From the NCBI GenBank assembly GCA_949126835.1, contig OX421496.1, positions 16,820,844-16,884,843 on the forward strand: 64,000 bases of DNA, given 5' to 3'. Below are positions 24,048-35,365 of this stretch, piece by piece. Position 1 is the first letter of the stretch. Each line of letters starts with the position of its first letter. Under the pieces are notes generated by a model. That model was not told where the DNA came from and did not search any database. It saw only the letters and a list, made by a program, of their open reading frames with translations. This DNA comes from Anisus vortex (lineage: Eukaryota > Mollusca > Gastropoda > Planorbidae). The position numbers were made by a program, and so were the translations under genes.

Positions 24048-27000
24048 CTGAAATTGAAATGCAATATTTTAAAAACCAATAAAAAAAATAGCCGGGTGTA
24101 ATAGGAATCTGTTATACATAGGCCTATATAGCACAAAATATTAATTATTGCAAAGTTATCATAACAATGTTAAAGACGCTCCCTTAGGCTATTAAGCTAG
24201 AGTATATCGTTTCACACCTACACTTATACGTCGTCTATATTTTTGTAACATGTAGGCTAAGATTATTTCGTGTTTCCAACACAGAGGCGGTAGTTTAGGG
24301 ATTGGGTTGCCTGAACTAGAGAGGAAAACAACTAAAGCAACATCATTTAAAACACTTTTCAAAACACAAAACTACTATAAGCTCAAAACACAGGTAACCG
24401 TTGACCGGAATAATAGTCTGTCTATATCAGGGATCGGCAACTTAAGCGACGCGTACAAAACATGGCACGCAGAGCGATTTTCAATGGCACCCGAGAGACC
24501 TCCAAAAGTTGTTTTATTTTGATGCTGTTATTCACAACTGCCAGGCATTCGCTCTACTTCCAGCTTTTGGTTCAACTTACAGGCGTGAACAGTATTTATT
24601 GCACATAAAAGCATTCAACAATAACACAGGAAGGCAAATACAACAAAGAAATAAAGAGAAGAATCGCAATAGCTAAAAACAGCTTCATGAGCTTAAGCAG
24701 TATCATGAAAAACAGGAATATCAGAATATGTACCAAAATGCGCATACTAAAGGGGTATGTTTGGTCTGTTCTTCTATATGGATGTGAATGTTGGACTATT
24801 GATAATGAAACAAGGAAAAGATTGGAGGCAGTACAAATGTGGTTTCTAAGAAGGATGATGAGAATATCATGGACTGAAAAGAAATCTAATGCAGAGGTGT
24901 TGAAAACAGCATGTACCTCAAGAGAACTCATTAACACCATTAGGAATAGACAGATGAAATTTCTAGGACACATCTATAGGAAAAATGGTATAGAAAGACT
25001 GGCTTTGTGTGGGAAAATATCTGGTAAGAGAGACAGAGGAAGACAAAGGCTAACATATGTAGAAAGCCTGAACGAATGGGCCACGAACAACAACATAAGT
25101 AATAATAACTTTCTGCAAAAAGCTAACAACAGGAAAGAATGGAGAGTCATGACCGCCGATGTCTGTTCCAGACCTGGCACATAAAGAAGAAGAAGAAGAA
25201 GAAGAAGAAAAGCATTCAAGGAGGTCACTTACACTTCACTACTCAGAAATGACTAGGCCTAAATATGTAGGCCTATCTACCGTTATAAATTAGCAAAGAG
25301 CATTCAAGACAAGGCGCTGATTAATTGATAACGACTAATTACATTTAAAAGAGTTTTATGCTCATCTTTTATAAATAAACATAAATATAAGTAGCTCTAA
25401 AACAAATTTTGTTTTAGTTAATTTAATAAATATTTGTAAGTATACCCTTCAGACCAAATTGATCATAAGAGATTTTTTATGCAATCATTGTAATTATATC
25501 AATGTTTAAAAGATAAACTCCATATGGTTAAATGGACAAACAATAAATGTAGAAAATTTGTTTATTTAAAACTGTTTAACATACGGTAAATCAAGCTTAG
25601 ATCTAATTTTATTCCTCTAATAATTAAATCTTGTAATAAATAGGGCTTACTATAATGAAATGATTATGCTGGATTTATATAAAGAAATAATTAGTCAGTA
25701 ATAAATTTTATATTACAAAACATACCTTGTTTGGCATCAAAATTGAAACAAATTTAGAAACTGTATTTTATTTAAAGGGAGATAATTAGCCCTGATTATT
25801 TGTATTATTTCTAATATTATTATCATGTATTTGTATTATTTCTAATATTATTATTCTGTTTCTTTTTTTTTCTTTTATAAAATACTAAATGGCCTACAAC
25901 TTATAACTTTGTGATGACCAAACTGTAAAAAGTAGTTGAAAATTATATAAATATCATATGACTAAAAATTATATGCACAATTTTTAAACATTACATTAAC
26001 TACCCAGTTTGTATGATTACTACGTATCTATTCAGCTTTACGATAATGGCTGTCTATTCCTTTCGAGTCAAACAAATTAAAGAAAATCTCATTTAAATTG
26101 AGAACAAAATATAATGAATATAAACACTTGGTAGATCCTTAAATCCTTATCTTGACAACCAATAAATGATAATGTTTACCGGTAATAGCATTTTGTATTA
26201 TTTTGTCTTGCTACGGAGTGAAATTAATTGTCTTATAAAAAAAAATAAAACAAGTATAATAGAGCAGGTAGACTTTTAGGCTGTTGGCACGCTGAATAAT
26301 TTAGAAATCTTAGTTTGGCACGCCATTATCATAAGGTTGACGACCCCTGGTCTAGATTATACAAGAAATGTCCTAACATAATGTAATATAAAATTAAAGC
26401 TGTATTTAGGCATAATATTTTTCTTTTTATGGGAAATGAATCTATAAGTCTAAATGAAAAATTATACCATTTAGCAAAAATTTTGCGTCATTGCTCCACT
26501 ACGCTATTTATATTTTAATAAATTATGATCGCAAAGTTGTTGTTTTTTAAATCTTTTTATCGAAAACTTGACTTTAGGCGCCGGCTTTGTAAAAAAAAAA
26601 AACGAGTTTGTTTTACGTATACTATCTCAAACTGTTTACATTTCTGACGTTACGTCATTCATAGACAGTTGATGCGTGGGAGATCAATAGTTCACAAAGA
26701 AATACTTCAAGTGCAATATTAATTGAGCATACAGACACAGTTATACATTTAGAACTAATCATAATATAGATAGAGTTTCAAAAATATTTCTAAGTTTATA
26801 CAGGACTAGAACGTGGACTTTTCTTTTTCTTGCACTCGTTCGAATACTCTGGTAGAAATAGAAGGCTATTATTATAATCATAAGATAAGAAGCTCTTATT
26901 GAGAGGCAGCAACTAGTGAAGGGGGTTAGACATCACATGGCCAATCAATTTCTTGACTTCTGTCAAAAGCAGAGAAGTGTACTGATAACAGAAAGCACGG

Positions 27001-30000
27001 GCGAATCACTCAAAGAATTAGGCTACAGAAAGGAGGGGCCGAGAGGAAAATTGAGATAGAGAAAGAGCGTGAGAGAAAGAGAGGAGAAAAAGATAAGAGA
27101 GAGAAAGAGAGAGAAAGAGAGAGATGAAATCTCATACGAGCGTTTTAGTCTTATAGTTCCCGATACTGTATATTTTGGCGCTCGGTACATCTGGATTCAG
27201 ATTATACTGTATATACTGTATATTTTGGCGCTCGGTAAATCTGGATTCAAATTATACTGTATATTTTGGCGCTCGGTACATCTGGATTCAGATTATACTG
27301 TATATTTTGGCGCTCGGTACATCTGGATTCAGATTATACTGTATATTTTGGCGCTCGGTACATCTGGATTCAGATTATACTGTATATTTTGGCGCTCGGT
27401 ACATCTGGATTCAGATTATACTGTATATTTTGGCGCTCGGTACATCTGGATTCAGATTATACTGTATATTTTGGCGCTCGGTACATCTGGATTCAGATTA
27501 TACTGTATATTTTGGCGCTCGGTACATCTGGATTCAGATTATACTGTATATTTTGGCGCTCGGTACATCTGGATTCAGATTATACTGTATATTTTGGCTC
27601 TCGTTACATCTGGATTCATATTATACTGTATATTTTGGCTCTCGTTACATCTGGATTCATATTATACTGTATAAAGCTTCACCATCACCAAAGGAGTGAA
27701 AATAAAATACGACTTTCACACTATGTCTGTCAGTCATGCTGGTAAGGTAGCGTTCGCCAGTTTCCGTGGCCACGGCATACAAAGGGGTTGTATGACCAGC
27801 ACAATGCTCAATCATTTTACTTTTTCTAATTTATGTCATGTACCTATCAAAGCCTTTTCTGCTCAGGGTCAACTGAGTCAACTGCCTGACTTATCATAGA
27901 TTCGAACCAGAGTCCTTTGGGACGTCACCCCCCACGCCCGGGCACTGCGCCCCACCAAGTACTTACGTGTAAATCATGTAAGGGGCGTGGCACGCAAAGA
28001 AGGCCAGCACCACGCTGATCAGCATGATGGTGATCTTCAGCTCCTCGCTGGACACGATGGACCTGACTCTCCAGTCAACGCCCATGTAGTTCTGGAGGTA
28101 GCGGGAGGAGCGCTGGATCTCGTAAATGATGCGCCCGTTGAGGATCACAAGAGTCACCAGTGGCAGAAAGGTCAGCAGAAAAACTGAAAGTAGAATAATT
28201 ATATCTAGAGTTTTAGTTCTTCTTGGAGTTTATTACATTTTATTGACATTTATGACATTTTATTGACATTTATTACATTTTATTGACATTTATTACCTTT
28301 TATTGACATTTAATGTACACAATACCCTAGGCCGAGCGTCAGCGTGTTCGACTGACAATCCGAAGGTTCTGGGTTCGAATCCTGGTGCAGGCTATATTTT
28401 TTTCCCGGGTCTTGAGGGCACCACTGAGTCTACCCAGCTCTGACCTTAGTTGGGGTTAAGTAAAGGGGGCTGGGCATTGTGCTGGCCACACATCCACATC
28501 CCCCCCGTGGACAGAGAAACTGGTGAACGCTGCTTCACCAGCCCTTAGATCAGTTTGGCACCAAAGGGTTCTTTACTTTTACACAATCCCCTAGGACGCA
28601 GTGGCCACAGAAACCTGTGAACGCTGCTTTATTGGCCCTGTGGACCAAGTTGGTCCTAAAGGATTACTATACTTTTTTTTTTTTTTTACATTAAACAATA
28701 AAACATTATTTATTTCAAAGTTTAAAATTTGTCATTTGTACTTTAATTTAATAATAAACATACCGTAATTAAATTGATCATAGCGTAGCTTTCCATGCTA
28801 ATGTGGTTAGCATGCTCAGTGCACTTTAAAACAACCCCCACTATTAATCCTACACTGATCAATAATAAATCAAGCAGTTGTCAAGTAACCTTAACCAACC
28901 AAGCAATTATTAACGACTCTATCAGAACCGTTGGGTTCCCTCCCATTGCTAATGACTCAAAGCTGAACAATTGAATGTGGCCAATGTTCACTAACAGATA
29001 TACAGTGGCCAGGTCAATTTTCAGTGGCGAATAATTTATTTTCAAATTACGCCACAGTAGCACCGAGAGCTGGGTGGACACACTGAAATCTACAGATTAA
29101 GTAATAACACATCCGTGTACTGGTAGATCTAGGCATATTCAAAAATGACATAAATCGGATACTTTCAATCCTGCGATTCAACGCTATGTATCCGAAACCC
29201 TCTAAAGGCGATCTCAATGAAATCTACCAGAAAATGAAACCAACACTGCACCGATAATTTTACCACCATTTTTTAAATGTAAAATTTGAAGGAAAGTGAG
29301 CAATGGTTCCTATTTCATTCACAGTAAAGACCTAAGCCCAAACTAAAAATGTAAAAATATAAATAGCTCGGCTGTCCTTTGACATCACTTATCTATAAGG
29401 CCTATAAATAAATTAGTTGTGATTTGACATCACTTATCTAAATAAATAGATTGGCTGTGCTTTGACATCACTTATTTAAATAAATAGATTGGCTGTGCTT
29501 TGACATCATAGATTGGCTGTGCTTTGACATCATTTATTTAAATAAATAGATTAGTTGTTCTTTGACATCACTTATCTAAATAAATAGATTGGGTGTGCTT
29601 TGACATCACTTATCTAAATACATAGATTGGCTGTGATTTGACATCACTTATCTAAATAAATAGATTGGCTGTGCTTTGACATCATAGATTGGCTGTGCTT
29701 TGACATCATTTATTTAAATAAATAGATTAGTTGTTCTTTGACATCACTTATCGAAATAAATAGATTGGCTGTGCTTTGACATCATTTATTTAAATAAATA
29801 GATTAGTTGTTCTTTGACATCACTTATCGAAATAAATAGATTGGCTGTGATTTGACATCACTTATCTAAGTAAATAGATTGGCTGTGCTTTGACATCACT
29901 TATCTAAATAAATAGATTGGCTGTGCTTTGACATCACTGATCTATATAAACAATGATTGGCTGCCCATTGACCTAACTGATCTATGTACTTTAAATATTC

Positions 30001-33000
30001 TCTAAAAAAATATAGGTGCTATGATATGTCCATTGACCTAACTATGTAGGCTACTTTAAATGACAATGCTTCTTTCTAAAAAAATACATATATTTACTTT
30101 CGATGGTTGTTGGGATGAACAAAGAAAGAACCGCTCTGAAAATAGTACAGTGGAAATTATGCAAACGGTCTAGACAGATTCTTCTTCGGAAAGAAACAAG
30201 CGTTTCATTGATATATTATATAAATATTAGACATATTGGGACAGTGGAGGAATTATCCATCCAATAAATTATGCGGCTCTGGGATGCCTGTTTCACTTTA
30301 TTCTATGCTAATTTCAAAACTGTGCGTGTGTAAGTCATGTCTTATGAATTATTTGATAATTTTTTTTTATTTATGACGTCTTAAAGCTCTGTTCGTTTAC
30401 TTTAGAAATAAATAACACAAATCATTTGCCATGCTTTCTTTTTGAAAGCTACAAACTATCAATAAATTCTTAACATAAATGAGCAAAAATAAAAAAAAAA
30501 AGCTTGTTTGAATAATCTCAAATTATATATAATCTTCAGCATCGGTTGGTGTTCTAGTTCTGCGCAAGTTTATTGTGGGTCAAGGTCGACAAACCTAATG
30601 ACCTTATGCTAAATTCACTGGCGCCCAGGTTAACTAGGAAGAGTGTATATCTTGAATATACAATAAAGTAGGCTATTATTGCATTTTGGTAAAAGTAGGC
30701 CGCACAGCAGAACATTGATGATACAGAATTCATACAAGTCTTGAAAAGGCCATTTATATTTAATTTAAAAAAAAACAATAATTGCAGAAAGGTCTTCATA
30801 CTTTTATACCTGGGTTAGTTATTTTGGCAATAAGGCAATAGGCCTACATATGAAATACACGCATTCATCCAAAACAAATTTGGTGTTCGTTTCATGATAC
30901 ATCTTAATGAACAAAGCAGACAACAAATTAGACTAAGCAGACGTCAAGATGTCACTTAACAACAAAACGGTAGCCATCTTTTTTTTTTGTCATACAGGAT
31001 GTATGAGTAAAGGCTTTCTGCCTAAAATTTCTCTTCAAAGAATTTGTTGTAGCATTCACATTTGAGACATAAAGGTAGGTAAAGAAAGAGAGGATGTGGT
31101 GGGGATAAAGATAACTAATCAACTCTGTTGCGATTTGGTATATCTTAATACTATCAATGTATGGTGTGAATTAGGATTAAAATTTAAAAAAGCCCTAGTT
31201 AGAATCTTGTTTTCAAAGATATATTTAAAGCACATAGTTTTAATTATAATGTTCCGAAGTCTACGTTTACACTGACCTTTGCCGCTAATACTATATTAAG
31301 TTTCACGTGTCTGCTAGAATAGGTTCAACAGTGGGTTTTGTTTCTTTCTAAAAAAAACAACTCAGTTTTCACTTCGACTGATGTCAATAAGTATATATTA
31401 TTTATAAAACTTTTGTTTGAACTCAAAGTCCCTATCTGGATAAAAAAATTAAAGACAGTAGGATTTTTTAAAAAAAGACAGTATAGTAGCAAAATGTGAC
31501 AAGACTTACCTGTGACAATGTAGGTATACAGTTGGTTGTCATACACGTATTGTGACAAGACTTACCTGTGACAATGCAAGTATGCAGCTGGTTGTCATAC
31601 ACGTATTGTGACAAGACTTACCTGTGACAATGTAAGTATACAGCTGGTTGTCATACACTATTATTGTGACAAGACCTACCTGTGACAATGTAAGTATACA
31701 GCTGGTTGTCATACACGATTATTGTGACAAGACCTACCTGTGACAATGTAAGTATACAGCTGGTTGTCATACACGATTATTGTGACAAGACCTACCTGTG
31801 ACAATGTAAGTATACAGCTGGTTGTCATACACGATTATTGTGACAAGACTTACCTGTGACAATGTAAGTATACAGCTGATTGTCATACACGATTATTGTG
31901 ACAAGACCTAAATGTGACAATGTAAGTATACAGCTGGTTGTCATACACGATTATTGTGACAAGGCCTACCTGTGACAATGTAAGTATACAGCTGGTTGTC
32001 ATACACGTATTGAAACGTGGCCACCGTGATTGTCTCGTGGGAGTTCTTCTTGGCGTACGTGACGTGCATGTCAAAGAATTTGGGGCACAGTAGAATGGGG
32101 GCCATGAAGGCCAGGGTCAAGATGATGATCCTGGCCCTCCTGACAGTGCACATGCCCATGGCCCTCATCGGGTGACAGATGGCAATGTACCTCTCGATGG
32201 CCAACATGACAGTGACACCGACTGTCAGGTACTGAAAGATGTCCATAACAAGGACTGAAAAATATAATATGGGATTAGTCAGATAAACAAAACTATTTAT
32301 CTTTATCTATCTATCTATCCATGTATCTATTTATTTATTTATATGTTTATCTATAAAATTATTTATCTTTTCGTTAATTCATCTATTTAACTATTTATAT
32401 GTTGATCCATTCATTTATTCATCTATTTATCATCTATTTTATATTTATTTATCTATTTATCTATTCATCTATTTATCCATTCATCTATTCATCGATTCAT
32501 CTATTTGTCAATATATATATTTATCTATTATCTATTTATCTATTTTTCTATGTATCTATTTATCTATTTATCTATTTATCTATTTATCTATTTATCTATT
32601 TATCTATTTATCTATTTATCTATTTATCTATTTATCTATTTATCTATTTATCTATTTATCTATTTATCTATTTATCTATTTATCTATTTATCTATTTATC
32701 TATTTATCTATTTATCTATTTATCTATTTTTCTATGTATCTATTTATCTATTTATCTATTTATCTATTTATCTATTTATCTATTTATCTATTTATCTATT
32801 TATCTATTTATCTATTTATCTATTTATCTATTTATCTATTTATCTATTTATCTATTTATCTATTTATCTATTTATCTATTTATCTATTTATCTATTTATC
32901 TATTTATCTATTTATCTATTTATCTATTTATCTATTTATCTATTTATCTATTTATCTATTTATCTATTTATCTATTTATCTATTTATCTATTTATCTAAT

Positions 33001-34160
33001 CAATTCATTTATCTTTTTATCTATTTATCTATATATCTTTTTATCTTTTCATCTTTTTATCTTTTTATCTATTTATCTATTTATCTATTTATCTATCTAT
33101 CTATCTATTTATCTATTTATCTATTTATCTATTTATCTATATATCTTTTTATCTTTTTATCTATTTATCTATCTATTTATCTATTTATCTATTTATCTAT
33201 TTATCTATTTATCTATTTATCTATTTATCTATTTATCTATTTATCTATTTATCTATTTATCTATTTATCTATTTATCTATTTATCTATCTATCTATCTGT
33301 CTATCTATTTATCAATTTATCTATTTATCTATTTATCTATGTATCGCTTTATCTTTTTATCTATTTATATCTTTATCTATTTATCTATTTATCTATTTGC
33401 AGCTGATATTAATCTATCTATTTATCTATTTATCTATTTAACTATTTATCTATTTATCTATTTATCTATTTATCTATTTATCTATTTATCTATTTATCTA
33501 TTTATCTATTTATCTATCTATTTATCTATCTATTTATCTATTTATCTATCTATTTAACTATTTATCTATTTATCTATTTATCTCTTTATCTCTTTAGCTC
33601 TTTATCTATTTATCTATTTATCTATTTATCTATTTATCTATTTATCTATCTATCTATCTATTTATCTCTTTATCTATTTATCTATTTATCTATCTATTTA
33701 TCTATTTATCTATTTATCTATCTATTTATCTATTTATCTATTTATCTATCTATCTATCTATCTATTTATTTATTTATCTAATATATTTATCTCATATATT
33801 TATCTAATCTATTTATCTAATCTATTTATCTAATCTATTCATCTATTTATCTATCTATCTATTTATCTATTGATGTTCAACGACTACACAAGTTCATCCA
33901 ACGTACTGGAATAGAAGTCCAGTAAGGTCATCTCCCCATTACGCCTGAACTCGCAGTCGACGAATTTCTCCACCAGGAACCTTCCGGTGATGATGAGAAG
34001 CACCATCAGGTCGCCAATGGCCAGCGCCGTCAGGTAGCAGTTGCAGGAGTTGATCATGCACTTCCTTGTCAGGACTATCAGGGTCAGCACGATGCCGCAG
34101 ATGCCGATGCCAGCGATGATTGGTTCGATGATGTTTTTGATGACGTCGTGAGGCGTCTGC

Positions 34161-34204
<44 letters not shown>

Positions 34205-34934
34205 ATAAAGAGAGAGAGAGAGAGGGAGAGCATAATACAATCGTAGGGGTGATTGCCATATTTCGGTGTAAGGAAATGCACTTACACGGGCAGTCATAGG
34301 AGTTTAAGATGTATAACAAAAATGTACAACAACAAAAAAAGACAGCAGTGAAAGATCTTATCTTAAAAATTACAGACGCTCCTTCTATAAAGAAGATTAT
34401 TGCGTCCTACGCAACGGGCAGATAGCTAGGCTATAGATAGGTAGATAGATAGATAGACAGATGATAAATAGATGGAAGATAAATATATAAATATATGGTA
34501 AATAGATGATAAAAAAACAAATTAGATAATAAGAGATTGATAGTTAGGCTGTGTGATTAAAAGATACATATATTATAATATATAATTGATAGAAAGATAC
34601 ATAAATATTTATATTTTATATCTATATACTTGGAGAGAGAGAGTGAGAGAGAAAGATCGTAGATAAATGGATAGATACATGGATAGATAGTTTGATATAT
34701 ACATTGACGGTTAGACGAACCTACCTGTAAAGTTTGACAGCTAACATTAAACCATAGCTCACTGCTGATATTGCCAGTCAGGTAGGAAAACTTATCATCC
34801 CCCTCGCTGTCCTCTTCCCTGGGCAGAATAGTGGACGCCACGGTGACCACTTCCTGTACTCTCCGGACAGTGGTCAGTAACAAACCATCTATAACAGACT
34901 TGGAATATGTGCCATTCATTTCCGTCATAGCCAT
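23735..34934 (-). CDS. FMRFamide-receptor-like rhodopsin-family GPCR, complete, 5 exons
   Basis: Exons in transcript order: 34725-34934, 33907-34156, 31970-32254, 27967-28183, 23735-24047; total 1275 nt, 424 codons plus TGA. The start is ATG at 34934, with an in-frame TAA just upstream. The N-terminus has three N-glycosylation sequons (NGT, NIS, NVS). TM1-TM2 lie in exon 2 (LTALAIGDLMVLL with D2.50), TM3-TM4 in exon 3 (AIERYIAICHP), TM5-TM6 in exon 4 (FLPLVTLVILNGRI; FFACHAPYMIYT) and TM7 in exon 5 (CCNFVLYCWFSDKFW). ERY in place of DRY, no TM4 Trp, KFFD after TM4 and NFxxY in TM7 point to the FMRFamide-receptor group. It would be a plasma-membrane neuropeptide receptor signalling through G proteins; the ligand is not determined. 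Odd: N1.50 is replaced (CGIVLTL) and no Cys is seen at 3.25 or in ECL2. Confidence 0.9.
24300..24405 (+). mobile_element. LINE RT C-terminal fragment
   Basis: Encodes LPELERKTTKATSFKTLFK, resembling the WNxLP...SFKxxL end of CR1/Jockey-type LINEs and the copy at 38722-38970. Short and isolated, in GPCR intron 4. Confidence 0.55.
24428..26349 (+). mobile_element. Non-autonomous hAT element, GPCR intron 4
   Basis: Starts CAGGGATCGGCAACTTAAG and ends AAGGTTGACGACCCCTG, inverted hAT-type ends. Flanks are GTCTATAT and GTCTAGAT, an 8-bp target duplication with one change. Interior parts match the hAT at 62359-63729 (e.g. GGCTGTTGGCACGCTGA). It is itself interrupted by a LINE. Confidence 0.85.
24619..25207 (+). 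mobile_element. LINE inserted in the hAT, with 12-bp target duplication
   Basis: Encodes a non-LTR RT C-terminus in one open frame: SVLLYGCECWTIDNETRKRL, QMWFLRRMMRISWTEKK, QMKFLGHIYRKNG, GKRDRGRQRLTYVESLNEW. It ends in an (AAG)n tail. AAAAGCATTCAA flanks it at 24607-24618 and 25208-25219. 5'-truncated; about 165 codons remain unbroken, suggesting a rather young copy. Confidence 0.92.
26350..27056. other. GPCR intron 4 sequence, nothing recognised
   Basis: AT-rich unique-looking intronic DNA. Confidence 0.4.
27057..27126 (+). repeat. GA-rich low-complexity tract
   Basis: Imperfect (GA)n/(GAAA)n purine tract. Confidence 0.9.
27175..27673 (+). repeat. 41-bp tandem repeat, ~12 units, GPCR intron 4
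   Basis: Unit TGTATATTTTGGCGCTCGGT followed by ACATCTGGATTCAGATTATAC. The central units appear identical; the last two share GGCTCTCGTTACATC. All plus frames are open across it because the unit lacks stops; not a gene. Confidence 0.95.
27740..27960 (-). mobile_element. tRNA-derived SINE beside GPCR exon 4 donor
   Basis: On the minus strand a B-box-like GGTTCGAATCTATG and an inner region matching CCGTGGCCACGGCATAC of the other copies. Its head starts about 6-12 bases after the exon 4 splice donor. Central part diverged. Confidence 0.7.
27967..28183 (-). CDS. GPCR exon 4: TM5-TM6
   Basis: Acceptor TTTCAG; encodes FLLTFLPLVTLVIL and LKITIMLISVVLAFFACHAP. Donor AC|GTAAGT. A SINE begins within about 10 bases of the donor. 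Confidence 0.9.
28228..28312 (+). repeat. 20-bp tandem repeat, ~4 units
   Basis: Unit ACATTTTATTGACATTTATT, in GPCR intron 3. Confidence 0.9.
28332..28579 (+). mobile_element. tRNA-derived SINE with ~16-bp target duplication
   Basis: Plus-strand copy: head GAGCGTCAGCGTGTTCGACT, B box GGGTTCGAATCCTGG, then TCTTGAGGGCACC, body CTGACCTTAGTTGGGG and tail GGTTCTTTACTTTT. Flanks TACACAATACCCTAGG and TACACAATCCCCTAGG differ at one base. Confidence 0.88.
28596..28672 (+). mobile_element. SINE 3'-part fragment
   Basis: GTGGCCACAGAAACCTGTGA, ACGCTGCTT, then GACCAAGTTGGTCCTAAAGG matches the 3' body of the SINE family; head absent. Confidence 0.55.
28680..29376. other. GPCR intron 3 sequence, nothing recognised
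   Basis: AT-rich intronic DNA without element ends or coding motifs. Confidence 0.4.
29377..29948 (+). repeat. 38-bp tandem repeat, ~15 units, GPCR intron 3
   Basis: Unit TTTGACATCACTTATCTAAA then TAAATAGATTGGCTGTGC. Some units are shortened to 24 bp (TTTGACATCATAGATTGGCT), and short/long patterns recur, indicating higher-order duplication. Confidence 0.93.
29949..31499. other. GPCR intron 3 sequence, nothing recognised
   Basis: AT-rich intronic DNA. Short open frames at 30554-30799 and 31325-31558 have no motif. Confidence 0.4.
31500..31969 (-). repeat. 58-bp array of duplicated exon 3 tail plus 5' splice site, 8 extra units
   Basis: Read on the minus strand each unit contains GTATGACAACCAGCTGTATA, CTTACATTGTCACAG and then GTAGGT or GTAAGT, i.e. 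the coding end of GPCR exon 3 (YVYDNQLYTYIVT) and its donor. Units are 55-58 bp and end about 31508, 31564, 31620, 31678, 31736, 31794, 31852 and 31910; the true exon end is 31970. One unit (near 31910) has lost the donor (ACAT|TTAGG). Confidence 0.92.
31970..32254 (-). CDS. GPCR exon 3: TM3-TM4 and ECL2
   Basis: 95 codons' worth of sequence from LVMDIFQYLTVG through AIERYIAICHPM to YVYDNQLYTYIVT. Donor CACAG|GTAGGC. The last ~38 bases plus donor are tandemly duplicated downstream (31500-31969). Confidence 0.9.
32292..33868 (+). repeat. 1.6-kb TATTTATC octanucleotide/ATCT microsatellite, GPCR intron 2
   Basis: Almost pure (TATTTATC)n with stretches of (TATC)n. It starts ~40 bases after exon 3's acceptor and ends ~40 bases before exon 2's donor, so it fills the intron. 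The Tyr/Leu/Ile/Phe open frames are artefacts. Confidence 0.97.
33907..34156 (-). CDS. GPCR exon 2: TM1-TM2
   Basis: Acceptor CTGCAG next to a GA-rich tract; encodes GIVLTLIVLTRK and LAIGDLMVLLIITGRF. Donor chosen as TTCCA|GTACGT because it leaves one base that restores the frame of exon 3 (ILVMDIFQYL). Confidence 0.87.
34163..34230 (+). repeat. (GA)n tract at the GPCR exon 2 acceptor
   Basis: On the minus strand this is a (CT)n polypyrimidine tract running directly into the CTGCAG acceptor of exon 2, so it probably serves as the polypyrimidine tract. Confidence 0.9.
34355..34410 (-). mobile_element. LINE 3'-tail fragment
   Basis: GATCTTATCTTA then ACAGACGCTCCTTCTATAAA and GAAGATTATTGCGTCCTACG, the same tail as at 38655 and 18955. 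Confidence 0.55.
34725..34934 (-). CDS. GPCR exon 1: extracellular N-terminus
   Basis: 70 codons from MAMTEMNGTYSK to a terminal Gln; donor CAG|GTAGGT. Contains sequons NGT, NIS and NVS and no hydrophobic signal. A second Met two codons on could also start. Confidence 0.85.
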
Positions 34935-35226
34935 GTCGGGAGGTTGATACACAGTTTATATAGCACTGCAAGGCAATATCATTAGTCCACCGCAATGTAC
35001 AAAGTGGAAAGGTCAAATTTGAAAGCACTCACAAGCCACAAGTAATGTCATCTCATTTTGTAAACGTTTTATATGAAGACTGAAAAGAGTGTTTTGATTT
35101 CAAAGCAAATCTAGTTGGGTCCCAGTTGGCCAAAAAATGTCCGTAAATGATGAGATCTAGGATTAGTTCATCCAACAGCTATTCGTCAACGGACAAACAT
35201 ATCTGTAAAAAAATGAAAAGGAAATG

Positions 35227-35365
35227 AAACAAGACATAGGGCCTAACTAAATTAATGATTGTAGATATATGTATATATAGAAGTATATTTAAAACAAACA
35301 AGACATAGGGTCTAACTAAACTAATGATTGTAGATATATGTATACATAGAAGTAGATTTAAAACA
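35227..35365 (+). repeat. 69-bp direct duplication
   Basis: Two tandem units containing AAACAAGACATAGGG and ATGATTGTAGATATATGTAT, upstream of the GPCR start. Confidence 0.88.

Noticed and set aside
23681..24082. 133-codon plus-strand frame opposite GPCR exon 5
   Set aside because: Shadow of the GPCR exon, whose minus-strand reading has TM7 and a valid acceptor.
27069..27745. Overlapping 160-200 codon frames
   Set aside because: Artefacts of the stop-free 41-bp repeat in a GPCR intron.
32399..33557. Long Tyr/Leu/Ile/Phe-rich open frames
   Set aside because: Pure products of the TATTTATC microsatellite, which has no stop codon in these frames.
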